From Patiria miniata (Eukaryota > Echinodermata > Asteroidea > Valvatida > Asterinidae): a stretch of 64,000 nucleotides of DNA. Every line of letters begins with the position of its first letter. Within the stretch, counting starts at the first letter, position 1. Both the position numbers and the translations under genes were made by a program. Positions 44,011 through 58,200 of the stretch are shown here, piece by piece. Location: assembly GCF_015706575.1 (NCBI RefSeq), contig NW_024037056.1:5159176-5223175 (forward strand), read 5' to 3'. The notes beneath the pieces were generated by a model. The model was not told the DNA's origin. It was given only the letters and a program-made list of their open reading frames with translations, and searched no databases.

Positions 44011-46148
44011 TTTGTTGACGTTCGCAAATTAATGTTGTATCTTCCCTGTAATTAACAAAAACTAAACCAAACTCGGGATCTTTGAAACGAATGGTCGCAA
44101 GGAAAATGAATTAGTAGAGGCTAGGGACACAATTAAGGATTTCAAACCAAGACAAGACAAAAGGAGTTTATTCACAAGAGCTGAAAATCAGGACTAAACC
44201 AAAACTAATTTTAAACATAAAAACACTTGAAATACCAATCGTTAACCAAAAATTAAAGACCAAGAAAACCTCAAACCAATAAAGTGACACCTTAAAATGA
44301 CAACATAAACCTAAAATTTTAAAAAACCTACCACCCTAGAACATGTGTCGGACCCTGAATTCAGGCCCAATATTCAAAACTGGTTCAGCAACTTGTAGAG
44401 ATCCTTGAATGCTGTTTTTCTCAGAAGCTCAGCTGAACATTCATCAGGTTAGTTGTTCAGCAACCTTCTTTAGATTTTGCGCACGTTTGTAATTGCTTCA
44501 AACAAACAAAATGCTCAAAATTGTAAATGATGGTCTGTAAAGTTATGTTAGTCAAAATTGGACTTTTTCCAACAAAAAATTCGAAACGTGTTAAATCCAC
44601 AAAAAATGATCTTTGAGGTGTTATTTTCGAACTGAGTTTGAATTTAAAAGAAGCTGCAATCTGTGTTTCTCCATCAGTGTCTACCTTGTACATGTATACA
44701 TAATAAGAATAAATTTGAAAAACACACAAATACATGAATTACACGTCGTAAGTGGGAGGGCATGTTTGAGTATTTAATGGCAAGGCATGTCAAGATAAAA
44801 GATCCCATAATCTTTTACAGCAGCAATCAATCCAACGACTTCGTTATAGCTAATATCACAGTGTAAGATAATTAGACTACATGTACATGTATATGGTAAA
44901 CGTCTCCTACTGCAGTCAATGCATTTTGTTACATCTCATACACGGGCTTCTCTAATTAAATATACTGCACTGTCCTGACTCCTGACTTCTGTTTAAGTTA
45001 AAACTGTTAAAAAAAATCTCCATTTTTTTATGTATTTTCCAAGGCTGAAGTCCTGTACATGTACATGTTCCCCATAAAATTGAAAGCTTTGCAAAAGCCA
45101 AAAACTCATCTACAGCATAGCAGAAAAAAATACCTACATTCAGGCACATTGTAACAGTACATGTCCCAGTAATTCATCAGTGTTGAAATAGAAATTTACA
45201 GGAGCATTCACATCGGAATGGGCAATGTCTTTCTGAGTTCTGGTTATAGCAAGATGATAATCACCAGGGCAAAATAAATCAAGTTTGGGTGTTGTTGGCA
45301 AATTTTTTTTGGCTATTTAAGTTCACTCATCTGTGTTATGTTTTCTACTTGAGGGATCTACTTGATCAGCTCAGTCAATTCTATTTTGGAGCAGATAATT
45401 GGGCCTTGTCTTTGTTAATATAAGAAAGTAAAATGTTTCGTGTCAATTTGTTATTGTAAAGAGTTATCATCATTGAACACAAACTATCAAAAACATTTCA
45501 AAAACTTGCCTCAATATATGACTTTTCCAGGGTATTGAAACTGTAATTTAATTGATGCATGCTGTACAGCTAGCTAAGTTGATCTGGTTGTGCTAGCTCG
45601 TCTAACCACGGCATGATATATCTGGACTGAACTTGCTCTTTGTTGTAGCTCAGTTCAACTTTCTAGTAAAATACGTGTACAAGTTCTTGTGGAAGATTAT
45701 CATTGGCAATATTATGGCTATCGAAACACTTTCTTTTGCATCCTTTGTTATTCGATTACTCACATTTTATATGGAGTGCATGAAAAAAATGTGCTTTCTC
45801 TGTCATCTTAAATTAAACGTGCAAAGACCAAATTAATAACAGGACACTGAAATGGTCCACACAAACTGAAGACCAAAATCATGTATAACTGAGACAGTGA
45901 GAAAGTTGGGTTATTTACTTGCATTAAGGTTATACATGTAATTCACTTCATTACACTTTAACCATCTAGCTGAGGTGATATGAACCTTTTACCAGAACCA
46001 TTTTGATCATCATGAATACTCCCATATTTTTTCAACCAAACAAACTTGGAATGTTGAATAGTTGCCTTTTTTCCCCTCGTAATAACACCTACACATATTA
46101 CCTATTAACATACTAAACACAGGGTGGTTGACACCTTGAGGTGATTTT
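44011..46148. other. Intergenic/3' flank of the PHD gene, no gene seen
   Basis: No supported exon. Several ACATGTACATGT words (44880, 45055). The 3' UTR of the minus-strand gene is expected to start at 46148 and run downwards; I see no certain polyadenylation signal. Confidence 0.45.
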
Positions 46149-46271
46149 CTAATCCAAGCACTTGTTGCACTTGAACACAAGGTTTTGGGCTTCTCTGTTT
46201 GAAAGATCCATCCCGAGGCACTCCTGGTGGAACCAATCGCAGCAGTTGTTGCAGGAGATCCATTTTATTTT
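46149..46271 (-). CDS. Last exon, second half of the PHD finger and stop
   Basis: Acceptor TTGATGTTTCAG at 46272-46283, 40 sense codons and TAG at 46149-46151. Reads Trp-Ile-Ser-Cys-x2-Cys-x4-His-x2-Cys...Phe-Lys-Cys-x2-Cys-Leu-Asp-stop. With the Cys-x2-Cys of exon 15 this gives Cys-x2-Cys-x20-Cys-x2-Cys-x4-His-x2-Cys-x17-Cys-x2-Cys, the full PHD pattern, including the Trp-Phe-His core. Such fingers bind unmodified or methylated histone H3 tails, but the aromatic-cage residues cannot be judged without alignment. Confidence 0.82.
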   Translation of the reverse strand, partial: KIKWISCNNCCDWFHQECLGMDLSNREAQNLVFKCNKCLD

Positions 46272-49200
46272 CTGAAACATCAATGTTCAAACATGTAAAC
46301 TTGTTAGTTACCATTAAAAAGTCACTTCTCTGCTAACTACCTTTTCCCCTTATGGCATTGATATTGGTCATTTTGACAGTGTTAGCAATTAGCTGACATC
46401 GTTGTACAGGCCAGTTGTTAGAAAGCCATGTTTGTTTTCACATACATTTCTCTATGTGGACATGAAAATGATGCAATATTAACCAAATAATAAACTGGTC
46501 TAGAGGTTGTCTCTGTTTTCATAAACTATTGTTTACTTATTCAAAAACATCAATTGCTGAAGACATTCATCACTGACAGCAAATTTATACATTTGCTTTT
46601 TCTATAATTACAGCTAATGGATGGATGTGCATTGATTTTAAGGCAATACTGCTGCACTATGTATTTTTTGTTCACCAAAGCTCGAAGATTTTTAAAAAAT
46701 ATTAGATTTTAAACTAATGCCACAGTTTGACTGAAATCTGACCAATTTATAACCGTCAGGAAATCAACAGCAAAGGTACCAGAATGCCTAACTTGCACTG
46801 TTTATGGATGTAAACCCAAAACATATTTTGCAAATTGTGATCAGAATAATTCAGGCATGCAACTGGGAAATCACAAAAAAAAGAGGAAATTCAAATTTTT
46901 CCCAGACTTTGTACAGTGTTTTTCTATTTTCAATGGCACACATGGGAAGTAAAAAAAGAGGAAATCAGCTGATCAGAGGAAAAGTTGTATGCCTGATGAT
47001 TGCAAAATGGCTGACCATTTTTTGTAAAAGATGTGTACTTTTTCCTCTGCAAAACAGCACTATTAAGTTATTGAAACATATGCCTTGGGGTGGTATTTAA
47101 AAAAAAATCCTACAAAGTGGTTCCAACACTCTCCTGGTAAATGGCATGGCACACCATGATTCACTTATTTGTTTTTGATCTACAATCAAACGCAGATTTA
47201 TTATTCACAAAAATTTGTGAATAATAATATAAAGATTTGTTTTGGTGCAGTAGTGTACTAGCGTTGAGCTTTCTAATGAGATTTTTCCCCCCAAAATATG
47301 TCCACCCAAAGACCATTTAATTATTTAAAAAAATTTAATTAGGAGTGTCTAGCTTTTTATTTGTAGATGCGAAACCACATACAGAACTGTCAAGGGGTGA
47401 CGTACAGCATGTGGAAACCTCATCTTTTCTTGTGTGCTTACAATTTCAATAACAGTGTATTAAATTTCTAGTGTTTTTCGGTAGTCCACCGTTGAAAGGG
47501 AATCTAAAGAATTTAGTTTGTGCTCATATTGTTTGAAATGTCTGTTAATGTGGCAAGACTGTTTTAATTTTGGGTAGTTCAGGAACCTAATAATACTGCC
47601 CTGACATATACATGAACATTTGCATCTCTTTTGCTGGATCACACTATAAAAGATTAAATGATTTAGGATATCCATAAAATGCTATGTTAACAGCGTATAC
47701 ACCCTACAAAGACTTGCATGAAACATCGTTTTTGTTTTTACAAACACTTGAAAAAACATCTGTGAATTTCAAAGCTCCTCTCTCAGTGCCAAAACAGAGC
47801 CTGCTAACTTATCTTTTTAAACTGATTTATGGTTTCAATCGAAAAGTATCATTTTCAAAAGAAACCTCCATTATTTATAAAATTCGCTGTCACGGTGACT
47901 ATAATCACGTGCTTAAGTTCAATGCAGCGACGACTGGTTCCCGCCGCGCCGCGCAAGGGCCAATTTAGAAGACATGCTGAAAATGCGGTAACTAGTATGT
48001 TATGGCTATGCGATCGCTAGCATGGCTATGCATTGCATGCACGTGCACTGTCAACTGGTCAGACATCATAAAAATGCCAAGAAAACACAGACAGAGAAAG
48101 AAAATTTTTGCAAGTTAATTCACAGAATTAATCTAGCTTGTCTGTGAATGTATTTTCCATGTTCAAGAGTTCATTTTGAGATTGCACTACTCGCATTTGG
48201 AGTGATACAATGCAGCCTGTTTCCCGAAATTTTCAACCGTAAAAGCGAGGTCTGATGGCCGCGGGCCACACATACATGCACAGTGTATCACACACTTTGG
48301 AGTTTTGGCCAGCTTCCCGTCTTGACTAGCGTTGTGCATATGATGGGAACAACCTGAATTTTCCATTATTTTTTTCAGAATTATCGAACGTAAATATATT
48401 GACAATAATTAAGGTAGGTTTCATTCACTTTTTGTGGCCATTTTGTGTATAGCTTTCGTTGTGCAATGGAAATAATTCAGGCTAAAACTTTGTATATAAT
48501 TGAATACCCCATTCAATCTTCATAAAAAAAGAAATGGTCCAAAAAAAAAATTCCAACTGACCCTATTTTTGAAATGCATGTAATCGGAAGCAGAACTATT
48601 TTTTTTTCTCGGCATAATCTAACTGCACTTGACTCATACTTCAAAGTTAGGAAATTGTTGACTCTCTGTCTAAGTGGTACCATCTTAAAGGGTTGTTTAT
48701 TAGCTTTCAATTGATACCATTATTACAGCTTTTCAGTGAAAGGTTTATGAGCACCATTGATTGAAAACAACGTTAAATAAAAACAGTTTACAAATTTGCT
48801 AAAATAAGTGGCTAGTTCAATTCTGGGAAGAAGGCACTGTTGCAGCTGTAAGCATTGCGTTTAAAGTGCTTTGTCAGCTAAAGTTGCTGCATAACATGCA
48901 TAAATGGTAGTAATAATGCCCATGACTATTCAAGGGAATTTCTTTATGCCCAGAATGCCAAACATGTTTTTTCCCCTCAAAGTTTAAACCAGATTCAGTG
49001 GCAACTTGAGATGTCCAAAAAAGGGCATATATATAGTTGCAGTGAATTATTTTTTTGAGTGTTTCTAGTGAGGAAAGGGCTACATGTTGGAGGTTTCTGA
49101 GCACAAAATGAAGTATCCTGTTTCACGATTAAGGCAATAATTGTGATTCCTCCAAAAAGTAATACCACCTCATACCTTGTGCAAAAATACACTAAAATTT

Positions 49201-52200
49201 GATTGCGCAATCTACCAACTTGAGGCAATGCTAGGCTTTGGCAGTGCCCACTACAAGCTATGTTTTACAGATTTTTTGATGTCTGTGCTAGATTGCGATG
49301 AAAACAAAATCTTTGGAATGATTACTAATTTATGGGCAACATAATGCAGCATTTTTATGAGCCATAACCGAACCGCTCCCATTTCGTCTACCCCTTTTAT
49401 GCACTGCAAATAGCTCCAACAGTGCCTACTTCCGACAATTGCACTTGCTTTCAGCAAATTCGGAAATTGAGGTTTTTTTGTCCTTTGTATTTGCAATCAT
49501 TAGTGCTCAGTCATCTGTAACTGAAAAGCTGCAATTACAGTACCAATTGAAAGCTAACCTTTAAAACATCCCTTTAAAATAAAACCACTTTGACAGTCAA
49601 CAGTGTTCCTACTTTCATGTATAAGCCAACTGAAGTTGGATTACCGTTTTTTTAATACTCCCTAACAAACTTTTCCTTCGCTTGTGCAGCTGGTAGTGTT
49701 GGACGCTGTCTTTATAGTGAGTTCAAAAATAATATTAATTCCTCATCATGTGTTGTCTTAAAGATACTAATTTCAATTGAACCTCATGTAAATTAAAACC
49801 CAGTTACCTTGCTTCGATGATGTCTGCTTTTCTTTGGGGCTGTCCGCATGCAGGTCCTGCAATAACTCTGACACACACAAACAATTTTTTTAAACCCTTT
49901 GATTTCACATAACTATTTTTAGGACCATTCTTTTTAGTAAACCGCTATTTGACTAATTGAAAATGCATATAAACTGAACACTGCAAACTTTCTGATCAAA
50001 TCTTCTAATGCCAGCATCAACGGCCTTCCTTACTGATCAAAAGCTGCTACAAAAGCGTGCTGGCAAGGTGCATGCATGTTGGATGTTATACTTATAGCCC
50101 ATTTGAGTGATTTTCAGTACGTACACATAAACTTAATGGGACATGACATATTCCAGAAATGGGAACACTAAGTCCATGATGGCAAGTACAGCAAATTTTA
50201 GATTAAACTTACATGTAAAACATGCGCATTTGTGTTATGTTGCTGCACACCGGTCGATTCTGTTTGTACAAACTAATCTTACGGTGATATTATAAAGTGC
50301 TGCCACTGCATCACTTTCTTTTGTTTTAGTCAGTTTGATTAATCATGCTCCAGTACTAAGTGTACTCTATTTTTCAAATTCTCCAATAACCAATTAGTAA
50401 CTGAAGAAAACGTCTGGTCTATCATTTGTCTTTGGATCAGACATCATCACTCGCATTCAATGACCATTATAAAGAGACTAGTTGTATTATTAACTTACCT
50501 CATCCCCCTTGGACTTCTCTGCAAGGGTTTGACTAGAGCTGCCCTCTGATGATAGTGTCTTCTTGTTTGCAGTTTCACCACCCGGTAACGCTCTTCTTTT
50601 TCGTGAAGCACGGTCTGTAAATTCATAAAGTGATGGAACTACAGGGTTTAAGTTCACTTGCTTGATATCCACATGTTAGTGATTTTGGCCGAGTAGATTT
50701 ACTCAGTTCACCACCATTTGTTACTGGTGCTTATCAGTTAACTGTTAACACGTTAAGGGCTCCGTGTGCCAACAAAGGGCAAACTTTTACCACTTCTGAG
50801 AGCCCCTTGGATGGGTCTCCACCTGTGCTCACTGTAATTCTTGCATGAAGTGCGCACCACTTTTTGTCATCCTGAATGTGCACAATGCCAAGCCACAGCA
50901 TCTTCGGCGTGAGCATCAGGTGTCATTGGCATGGTAATATGATTGAAATCGTTCAAATTTAACCTGCGATAGTCCCTCAGATTGATATCAATAATTTTGG
51001 ATCATTCAAAATATGCAGTGGATGGATTGAAAACCAGGTCTCCCCCGACTCTCCTTTTCTGGCCATTGAACGAGTACTTGTGCACGGAGCACATATGTGC
51101 ATCATCAATTGTGAGCAAGTCTAATCCCCTGAGTACATGTATGGCAAAGGCCTCAGTAAGGTGACATAGAGTGGGGAAATGCACAAGCTACCAATTTCAA
51201 GTAATCCGACCAATTCTTGTATCAAAGTGTTCCAATTTAGCTAGAATCACTTCAACATGCATTTCATAATAACATTGTACCTACCAACTCTAGTATGAAT
51301 CAGCTTCTCACCCTTCTTGTCAGCATCATTGACCTTTTGGTATAAGCAATAGTTGGTAAAAATGAATGAATCATATTTATGCAACAGCTACACAGTTGGG
51401 TCAAGTGTCATCCTGCATGATGTTGAGACAAACTAATCTGCAGCTACATGTACCACACAAACTAGTGCACACATACTGAAATATGTATCCTTGTGGAGAC
51501 ATTTCTTTGTTCTCATGTAGTAAAGTTTTCGAGTTTGAAAGTGCAGTTTCAAAAGCTCTTATCTTAACCAGAATTAATTTTCCTTGCCTGAAATTCGTAC
51601 TTAATATCCCTTTTCTAAAACTCTTCCATTTGCGACGGATCAACCCACCTTTGAAATTCCTATTTCTTTGGTAAAGTCCATATATATATTTCGTGAACAC
51701 CTTGTGGAGACCTATTCACCAATACAAATTGCCCAGCGGAGACGTATACAATCTTTTGTTGCCTATTGTGTGCATTTCTCCAGAGGGCACGGTGTATCAG
51801 ATCAGTTGCCTCTTTAAACCAAATACATGTATATCAATTCCATTGGTGACTCACAACTGCATTTTATGAGTGAACCCTGCATTGACGTTTGACAATTATA
51901 AATTGAATAACAGCAAGTTAAAAAGAAAATGTACTAAACATCATTATATAACTGGGTTTGTCTCATTTAGTGGGTATTTACAGCAGCGCTCAAGGCGGTA
52001 CCAGTGCATAATGATGAAGGTAGGACTACATTGTACAAAAGCATATGGAAATAGCCACAAAAAAAAATTGGACATTATCCAACCCAAATTCCCCACCACT
52101 ACAGCCGAAATCAGTCATGTTTAGCTTACCCTGTCCCTCTGGGAATCGTAGGGGGAGCATGTACTTGAAGAGAATGGCTCCCCGACATAGGTCGAAGTTG

Positions 52201-55200
52201 CACTGAATGGAGAATGAACATTCAAAGTGGAGTTATGCCATATAGTTTTTCTTCAGTATCAAAAGAAATTTCCCGCAATCATTAAAGATGTACTGTCCGT
52301 GCATTTTGGGTGTGGTGCTATAAGAAAAAAATGTTATGATTGAATTGCTAATGTTTTAGAATGGCAAAATTTATTAGCTTCCCAATGAGGCACTGAACGA
52401 AAAAATAAGCCAACGATTAGTATTCGTTCAATTCATTTCAAACTTGTAAACATTGAAAACGTATTTGTGGGGACCAAAAACATAGGGACAGCAGAAAGTC
52501 CCCATAACTCGGTCCAAACTTTCCTTCCAATAAAATACTTTTCCCCTGACACGGTTTAGGCCTACAATCGCCCGCACACCCATCTTTGTAAACACTGCCA
52601 ATTGTGGACCCCTGTTGTCCCTAATCCTCAGTCCTTTGTTTGTACTCAAACTTTTTAGCAACAGCTCTCATTGGTTTTGTACACGAATTTGAATAGCAGA
52701 CGTTCAGTCAATCATGGACGTATTGTTTGTGCCCCAACCCTTTTGTGCAAGGTCCACGATTACCGGTGTTGACATACTCACATACGCACCAATGAAGGAC
52801 AAGAGTATGCCCCTTTTTTTCTTACCAGTTGGGCATAAAAATACATCACACATTCATTCCTAGTTAAGTTTAAAATGCCCGACGTTACTCACCTTGCTAC
52901 GTTCGGTTGCTTCTCATCTACAAAAAGCTTTCTGTGTGCAGTTTCCAATGTGACAGGAACAGCCATATTCGTCAAAGCAGGGTCTGTAAATGGGTTAAGC
53001 AGAATGTCGCTTACCGATTGTGTAACAACATATTTTGTCTTTGTACATGATTTCCACAATTCTGATGGGAAGCTTATACCTTGATTGGTTTATGCCTTTT
53101 ACAATTGTAAATAAAGTCCTTGAAGTTGGTCACATAACTTTAAGATGATTCATGATTTCCCAAGGTGGAGGGGACAACCACTTATTTCTTGACATATGGA
53201 TCTCTCATTCTTTAAGAAGATAAATGGGGTGCATTTTTTCAGCCCCCAAAAAATGTGCAATCGATTTGGATTGTTACCACAGTGGCTTTGTTGTCTGCGG
53301 TCAGGTAGCACAGGAATAGGTAAATCCATGAATATACCTACCTCCTTTACTGCGAGTGTCATCTTTGGTCTGCTCTACACCAACTCTGTCACCAGTAGCT
53401 GGTCCCTCAACATCAGGCATCACAACATCTGTCTCGAGATCACCAACTGCAAGTCCCACCTCTGCCTCCGTCTCTGCTCTGTCATCCTTTTCTCCTGTGC
53501 ATTGAGGGAATACTATATTCACTGCAATTACAAGACACTCATTACTTGGACATAACTCAACTTGCCTTCAGAAGCAGCCGTTCTTCTGTTCTATCTTCTT
53601 GATTCCATACAATGAAAAAAATTACAATCCTGGAAATGGGAATTCATTTATACATTTCAAAATGTTTTAATGTTGTTTATTTTCACTTGTCTTTTCAGTC
53701 ATGATTTTTCTCTTCTTGTAAACTCATCAAATTTAACAGGTCAGAGTGTAACAAACACAGAGCTATATTAAATTAGAGCTATATTAAATTACAAGAGCGC
53801 TAACTCTTGCACGTGGGTTTACTTTGAATCCTTCCTGCGCGCAGACATTTTGAATTCATGTTCATTTGTAGAACATAATGAATTAGCTGTTTGCAACAGT
53901 TAATTCTATTTTTCAAATGAAATTAGATAGAGTGAATTTTGACAGTGTACTCTAAATGAAACACGCATGTAGAACGTACGCAAACAACTTAAGCGCATCA
54001 TGATGGTTTGAAAAAAAAGTCACAGTTAATTGTTCCTATCCCACCATGCCCAAATGTTAATGCGAACCCCCCCCCCCCCCCTTCCATGCCCCGCTCCTCA
54101 TATTCCGATCAGGAATGTCATTATTGTCTCAGTTTTAGCCTAAAAAAATGTGCAATCGTTTTGGATTGTTACCACAGTGGCTTTGTTGTCTGCGGTCAGG
54201 TAGCACAGGAATAAGTAAATCCATGAATATACCTACCTCCTTTACTGCGAGTGTCATCTTTGGAATGCTCTACACCAACTCTGTCACCAGTAGCTGGTCC
54301 CTCAACATCCAGCATCACAACATCTGTCTCGAGATCACCAACTGCAAGTCCCACCTCTGCCTCCGTCTCTGCTCTGTCATCCTTTTCTCCTGTGCATTGA
54401 GGGAATACTATATTCACTGCAATTACAAGGCACTCATTACTTGGACATAACTCAACTTGCCTTCAGAAGCAGCCGTTCTTCTGTTCTATCTTCTTGATTC
54501 CATACAATGAAAAAAATTACAATCCTGGAAATGGGAATTCATTTATACATTTCAAAATGTTTTAATGTTGTTTATTTTCACTTGTCTTTTCAGTCATGAT
54601 TTTTCTCTTCTTGTAAACTCATCAAATTTAACAGGTCAGAGTGTAACAAACACAGAGCTATATTAAATTAGAGCTATATTAAATTACAAGAGCGCTAACT
54701 CTTGCACGTGGGTTTACTTTGAATCCTTCCTGCGCACAGACATTTTGAATTCATGTTCATTTGTAGAACATAATGAATTAGCTGTTTGCAACAGCTAATT
54801 CTATTTTTCATAATGAAATTAGATAGAGTGAATTTTGACAGTGTACTCTAAATGAAACACACGCATGTAGAACGTACGCAAACAACTTAAGCGCATCATG
54901 ATGGTTTGAAAAAAAAGTCACAGTTAATTGTTCCTATCCCACCATGCCCAAATGTTAATGTGAACCCCCCCCCCCCCCCTTCCATGCGCCGCTCCTCATA
55001 TTCCGATCAGGAATGTCATTATTGTCTCAGTTTTAGCCTAAAAAAATGTGCAATCGTTTTGGATTGTTACCACAGTGGCTTTGTTGTCTGCGGTCAGGTA
55101 GCACAGGAACAAGTAAATCCATGAATATACCTACCTCCTTTACTGCGAGTGTCATCTTTGGAATGCTCTACACCAACTCTGTCACCAGTAGCTGGTCCTT

Positions 55201-58200
55201 CAACATCAGGCATCACAACGTCTGTCTCGAGATCACCAACTGCAAGTCCCACCTCTGCCTCCGTCTCTGCTCTGTCATCCTTTTCTCCTGTGCATTGAGG
55301 GAATACTATATTCACTGCAATTACAAGGCACTCATTACTTGGACATAACTCAACTTGCCTTCAGAAGCAGCCGTTCTTCTGTTCTATCTTCTTGATTCCA
55401 TACAATGAAAAAAATTACAATCCTGGAAATGGGAATTCATTTATACATTTCAAAATGTTTTAATGTTGTTTATTTTCACTTGTCTTTTCAGTCATGATTT
55501 TTCTCTTCTTGTAAACTCATCAAATTTAACAGGTCAGAGTGTAACAAACACAGAGCTATATTAAATTAGAGCTATATTAAATTACAAGAGCGCTAACTCT
55601 TGCACGTGGGTTTACTTTGAATCCTTCCTGCGCGCAGACATTTTGAATTCATGTTCATTTGTAGAACATAATGAATTAGCTGTTTGCAACAGCTAATTCT
55701 ATTTTTCATAATGAAATTAGATAGAGTGAATTTTGACAGTGTACTCTAAATGAAACACGCATGTAGAACGTACGCAAACAACTTAAGCGCATCATGATGG
55801 TTTGAAAAAAAAGTCACAGTTAATTGTTCCTATCCCACCATGCCCAAATGTTAATGCGAACCCCCCCCCCCCCCTTCCATGCCCCGCTCCTCATATTCCG
55901 ATCAGGAATGTCATTATTGTCTCAGTTTTAGCCTAAAAAAAATGTGCAATCATTTTGGATTGTTACCACAGTGGCTTTGTTGTCTGCGGTCGGGTAGCAC
56001 AGGAATAAGTAAATCCATGAATATACCTACCTCCTTTACTGCGAGTGTCATCTTTGGTCTGCTCTACACCAACTCTGTCACCAGTAGCTGGTCCCTCAAC
56101 ATCCAGCATCACAACATCTGTCTCGAGATCACCAACTGCAAGTCCCACCTCTGCCTCCGTCTCTGCTCTGTCATCCTTTTCTCCTGTGCATTGAGGGAAT
56201 ACTATATTCACTATTGCAATTACAAGGCAACAACATAAAGAGTTTACGTATACAATGTACTGGTACTTGTAATGCTTTTTATAAATTTTTTAACATTTTC
56301 CACTTGGACTTCCTCCAAAGCATCTTTTGTAACTTGCACTGCATATGAAATTGAAACACCAACAAAGGTATACACCGGTGAGTGTGTGGTATGAAATATG
56401 ACCATAATAACCAAACATTTAATAAACTTTATTCAAAAATTCAACAAGCAATTCCACAATCAGATGGCAATTCCAATACAAATGAGAAAATTAAATCAAA
56501 CACAGTTGCAATAAACTGATCATGTAAGCCCTGCCCCGTTTGGATTTGACCTATCACAGCTCATGTCCGACATGCATGCTCAAAGGTTTGCCATGTGTAT
56601 GTGCGTGTGTATGACATTTGCGGCTGACACATGCAGTGTGGTATTGGAGGGGAGCACATGTTGGTTACCCACATGCGCAGTGGGCAGGGCCTACTGGATC
56701 AGTCTATTGATACCAAGTTGGAAAAATCACAGTACATTACGTACTATCATTACAATACAGCACTAATAATTACCTTCTGCACGGGTTTGCTTGGTTTCTA
56801 TCTTGAAGGCTGGAGAACAAAAGAAAAGTTATTAGCCTATTATTATTATTCAAGGATTCCTCAAAAGCACCCTAGGCACTATAGCTAGTAAGCCTGAAGA
56901 AACCTGTGGAGAGCAGACAATGAGAAGAAGTTTTAGAGTTGTGATGAAAACCCAAGAAGAATATTCTGGGGAAAACCCGCAGGATCAGGTAGGGACTGAA
57001 AACCAAATACATTGGCCCAGGCGGGATTCAAACCCGGGCCACAGTGGTGAAAGATGAGGAAAGTATCGCTACACCAACCTGAATCCCCAGGTTACTCATC
57101 AGTATCTTTGAAACTAAGCATGGAAATCAGGGCCAATAATAACCACAGGTAATTCAAACTTGATTCAAAATTGGGTTCTAATTTATGGAATATTTGACAA
57201 CAAAAAACTAATTAAAACCGTTTTAAATTGCTTCAGAACAATACTTAATACGGGAGTTGCTTAGGTCAAATTTTCAACAAATGTTGATACAATTGAAAAG
57301 GTTAATCATTTAAAGAATTTTTGAACGCTCATTTGGATTTGTATAGCACAGATAGAAGAAAAACAACAGACTGTTTGTCTTAATGTTAGTGGGTTATAAA
57401 CCAAATATGCTATTTGTAAAGGTTATCTTATTCATGAAATTCGTAGGAGTATTTGCCTCACCAGATTCAATTTCTGCAAGCTGTGTTGCCGTGAATCTTG
57501 AATATGGCATCCAGATGCCCCTTTTTTCCGTGCCCCAGTTGTCGTGAACCCCCCTCTTGATATGATGTCATGGGTTTTTTCTATGTTAAGATAGACCTGC
57601 ACCGCAGACATCAATGGGTCTGCTGAAATCGCCTTGCGGCAGGCATCCTTTGACGGATGTTTGATTTGATGACCAGCCAGAATCTCCAACAAGCGTCACC
57701 AGGTGGAAAGCTAACCCGTTTGTCCCTCTAACCTCCACTCTGGGATTGATTGCAGTCAGCAACTACATGAAATCAAATCATGAATGAAGTGAACATCACA
57801 CTTAAATAACAGTTGAATCAAATAGCTGAATGTACATACCAGGTGCTTTATCTGCTGAAAATGCAATCAGAATCAATGAACTGTTTCCTTGCTGAATGAC
57901 AGATTTGAGCCCATCTTCTGGTAAATGATTATCTATTTCATATGGTAAGATCATGATATGTGATTGATGGTGTGTAACTGTTTAGCATGTGTATTTTGAG
58001 TCACGCCCAGAGTTACATCTTACCAACTCGTGGACACTGCTGTTGTGGCCAATTCCCATCCTAACATTCTTTGATTGTTTCTTTGGACATCAGAAAACAA
58101 TGGACAGATGCTGAACAGTTCGTTCTTTATAGTCACTATATAAATAATATGCAATTCCATGAACTGAATGTGCATGCATATCAGGGATGAGGAGATGAGG

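Larger units (their letters stand above)
53242..56228. repeat. Tandem array of an ~897-bp unit, 3.3 copies
   Basis: Equivalent points lie at 53342, 54237, 55135 and 56031 (steps of 895, 898 and 896). Units begin near AAAATGTGCAATC and are almost identical, differing by scattered substitutions and poly-C length (for example 54067-54080). The fourth unit stops at about 56228. Each unit contains one 180-nt exon of the minus-strand gene plus intron sequence. Confidence 0.95.

Noticed and set aside
51002..51184. Minus-strand exon with a plausible amino-acid composition between exons 13 and 14
   Set aside because: Reads smoothly for 60 codons but lacks a convincing acceptor or donor and ends in stops; adding it breaks the phase.
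53250..56238. Plus-strand open frames of about 100-119 codons repeated every ~897 bp
   Set aside because: They are antisense to the 180-nt exon; the minus strand has the splice sites, symmetric phases and neighbouring exons.
57706..57762. Separate short exon ending at CACCTG followed by GTGACG
   Set aside because: Possible, and noted under exon 6, but the following reading looks coding across the proposed intron, so I kept a single exon with two indels as the main call.
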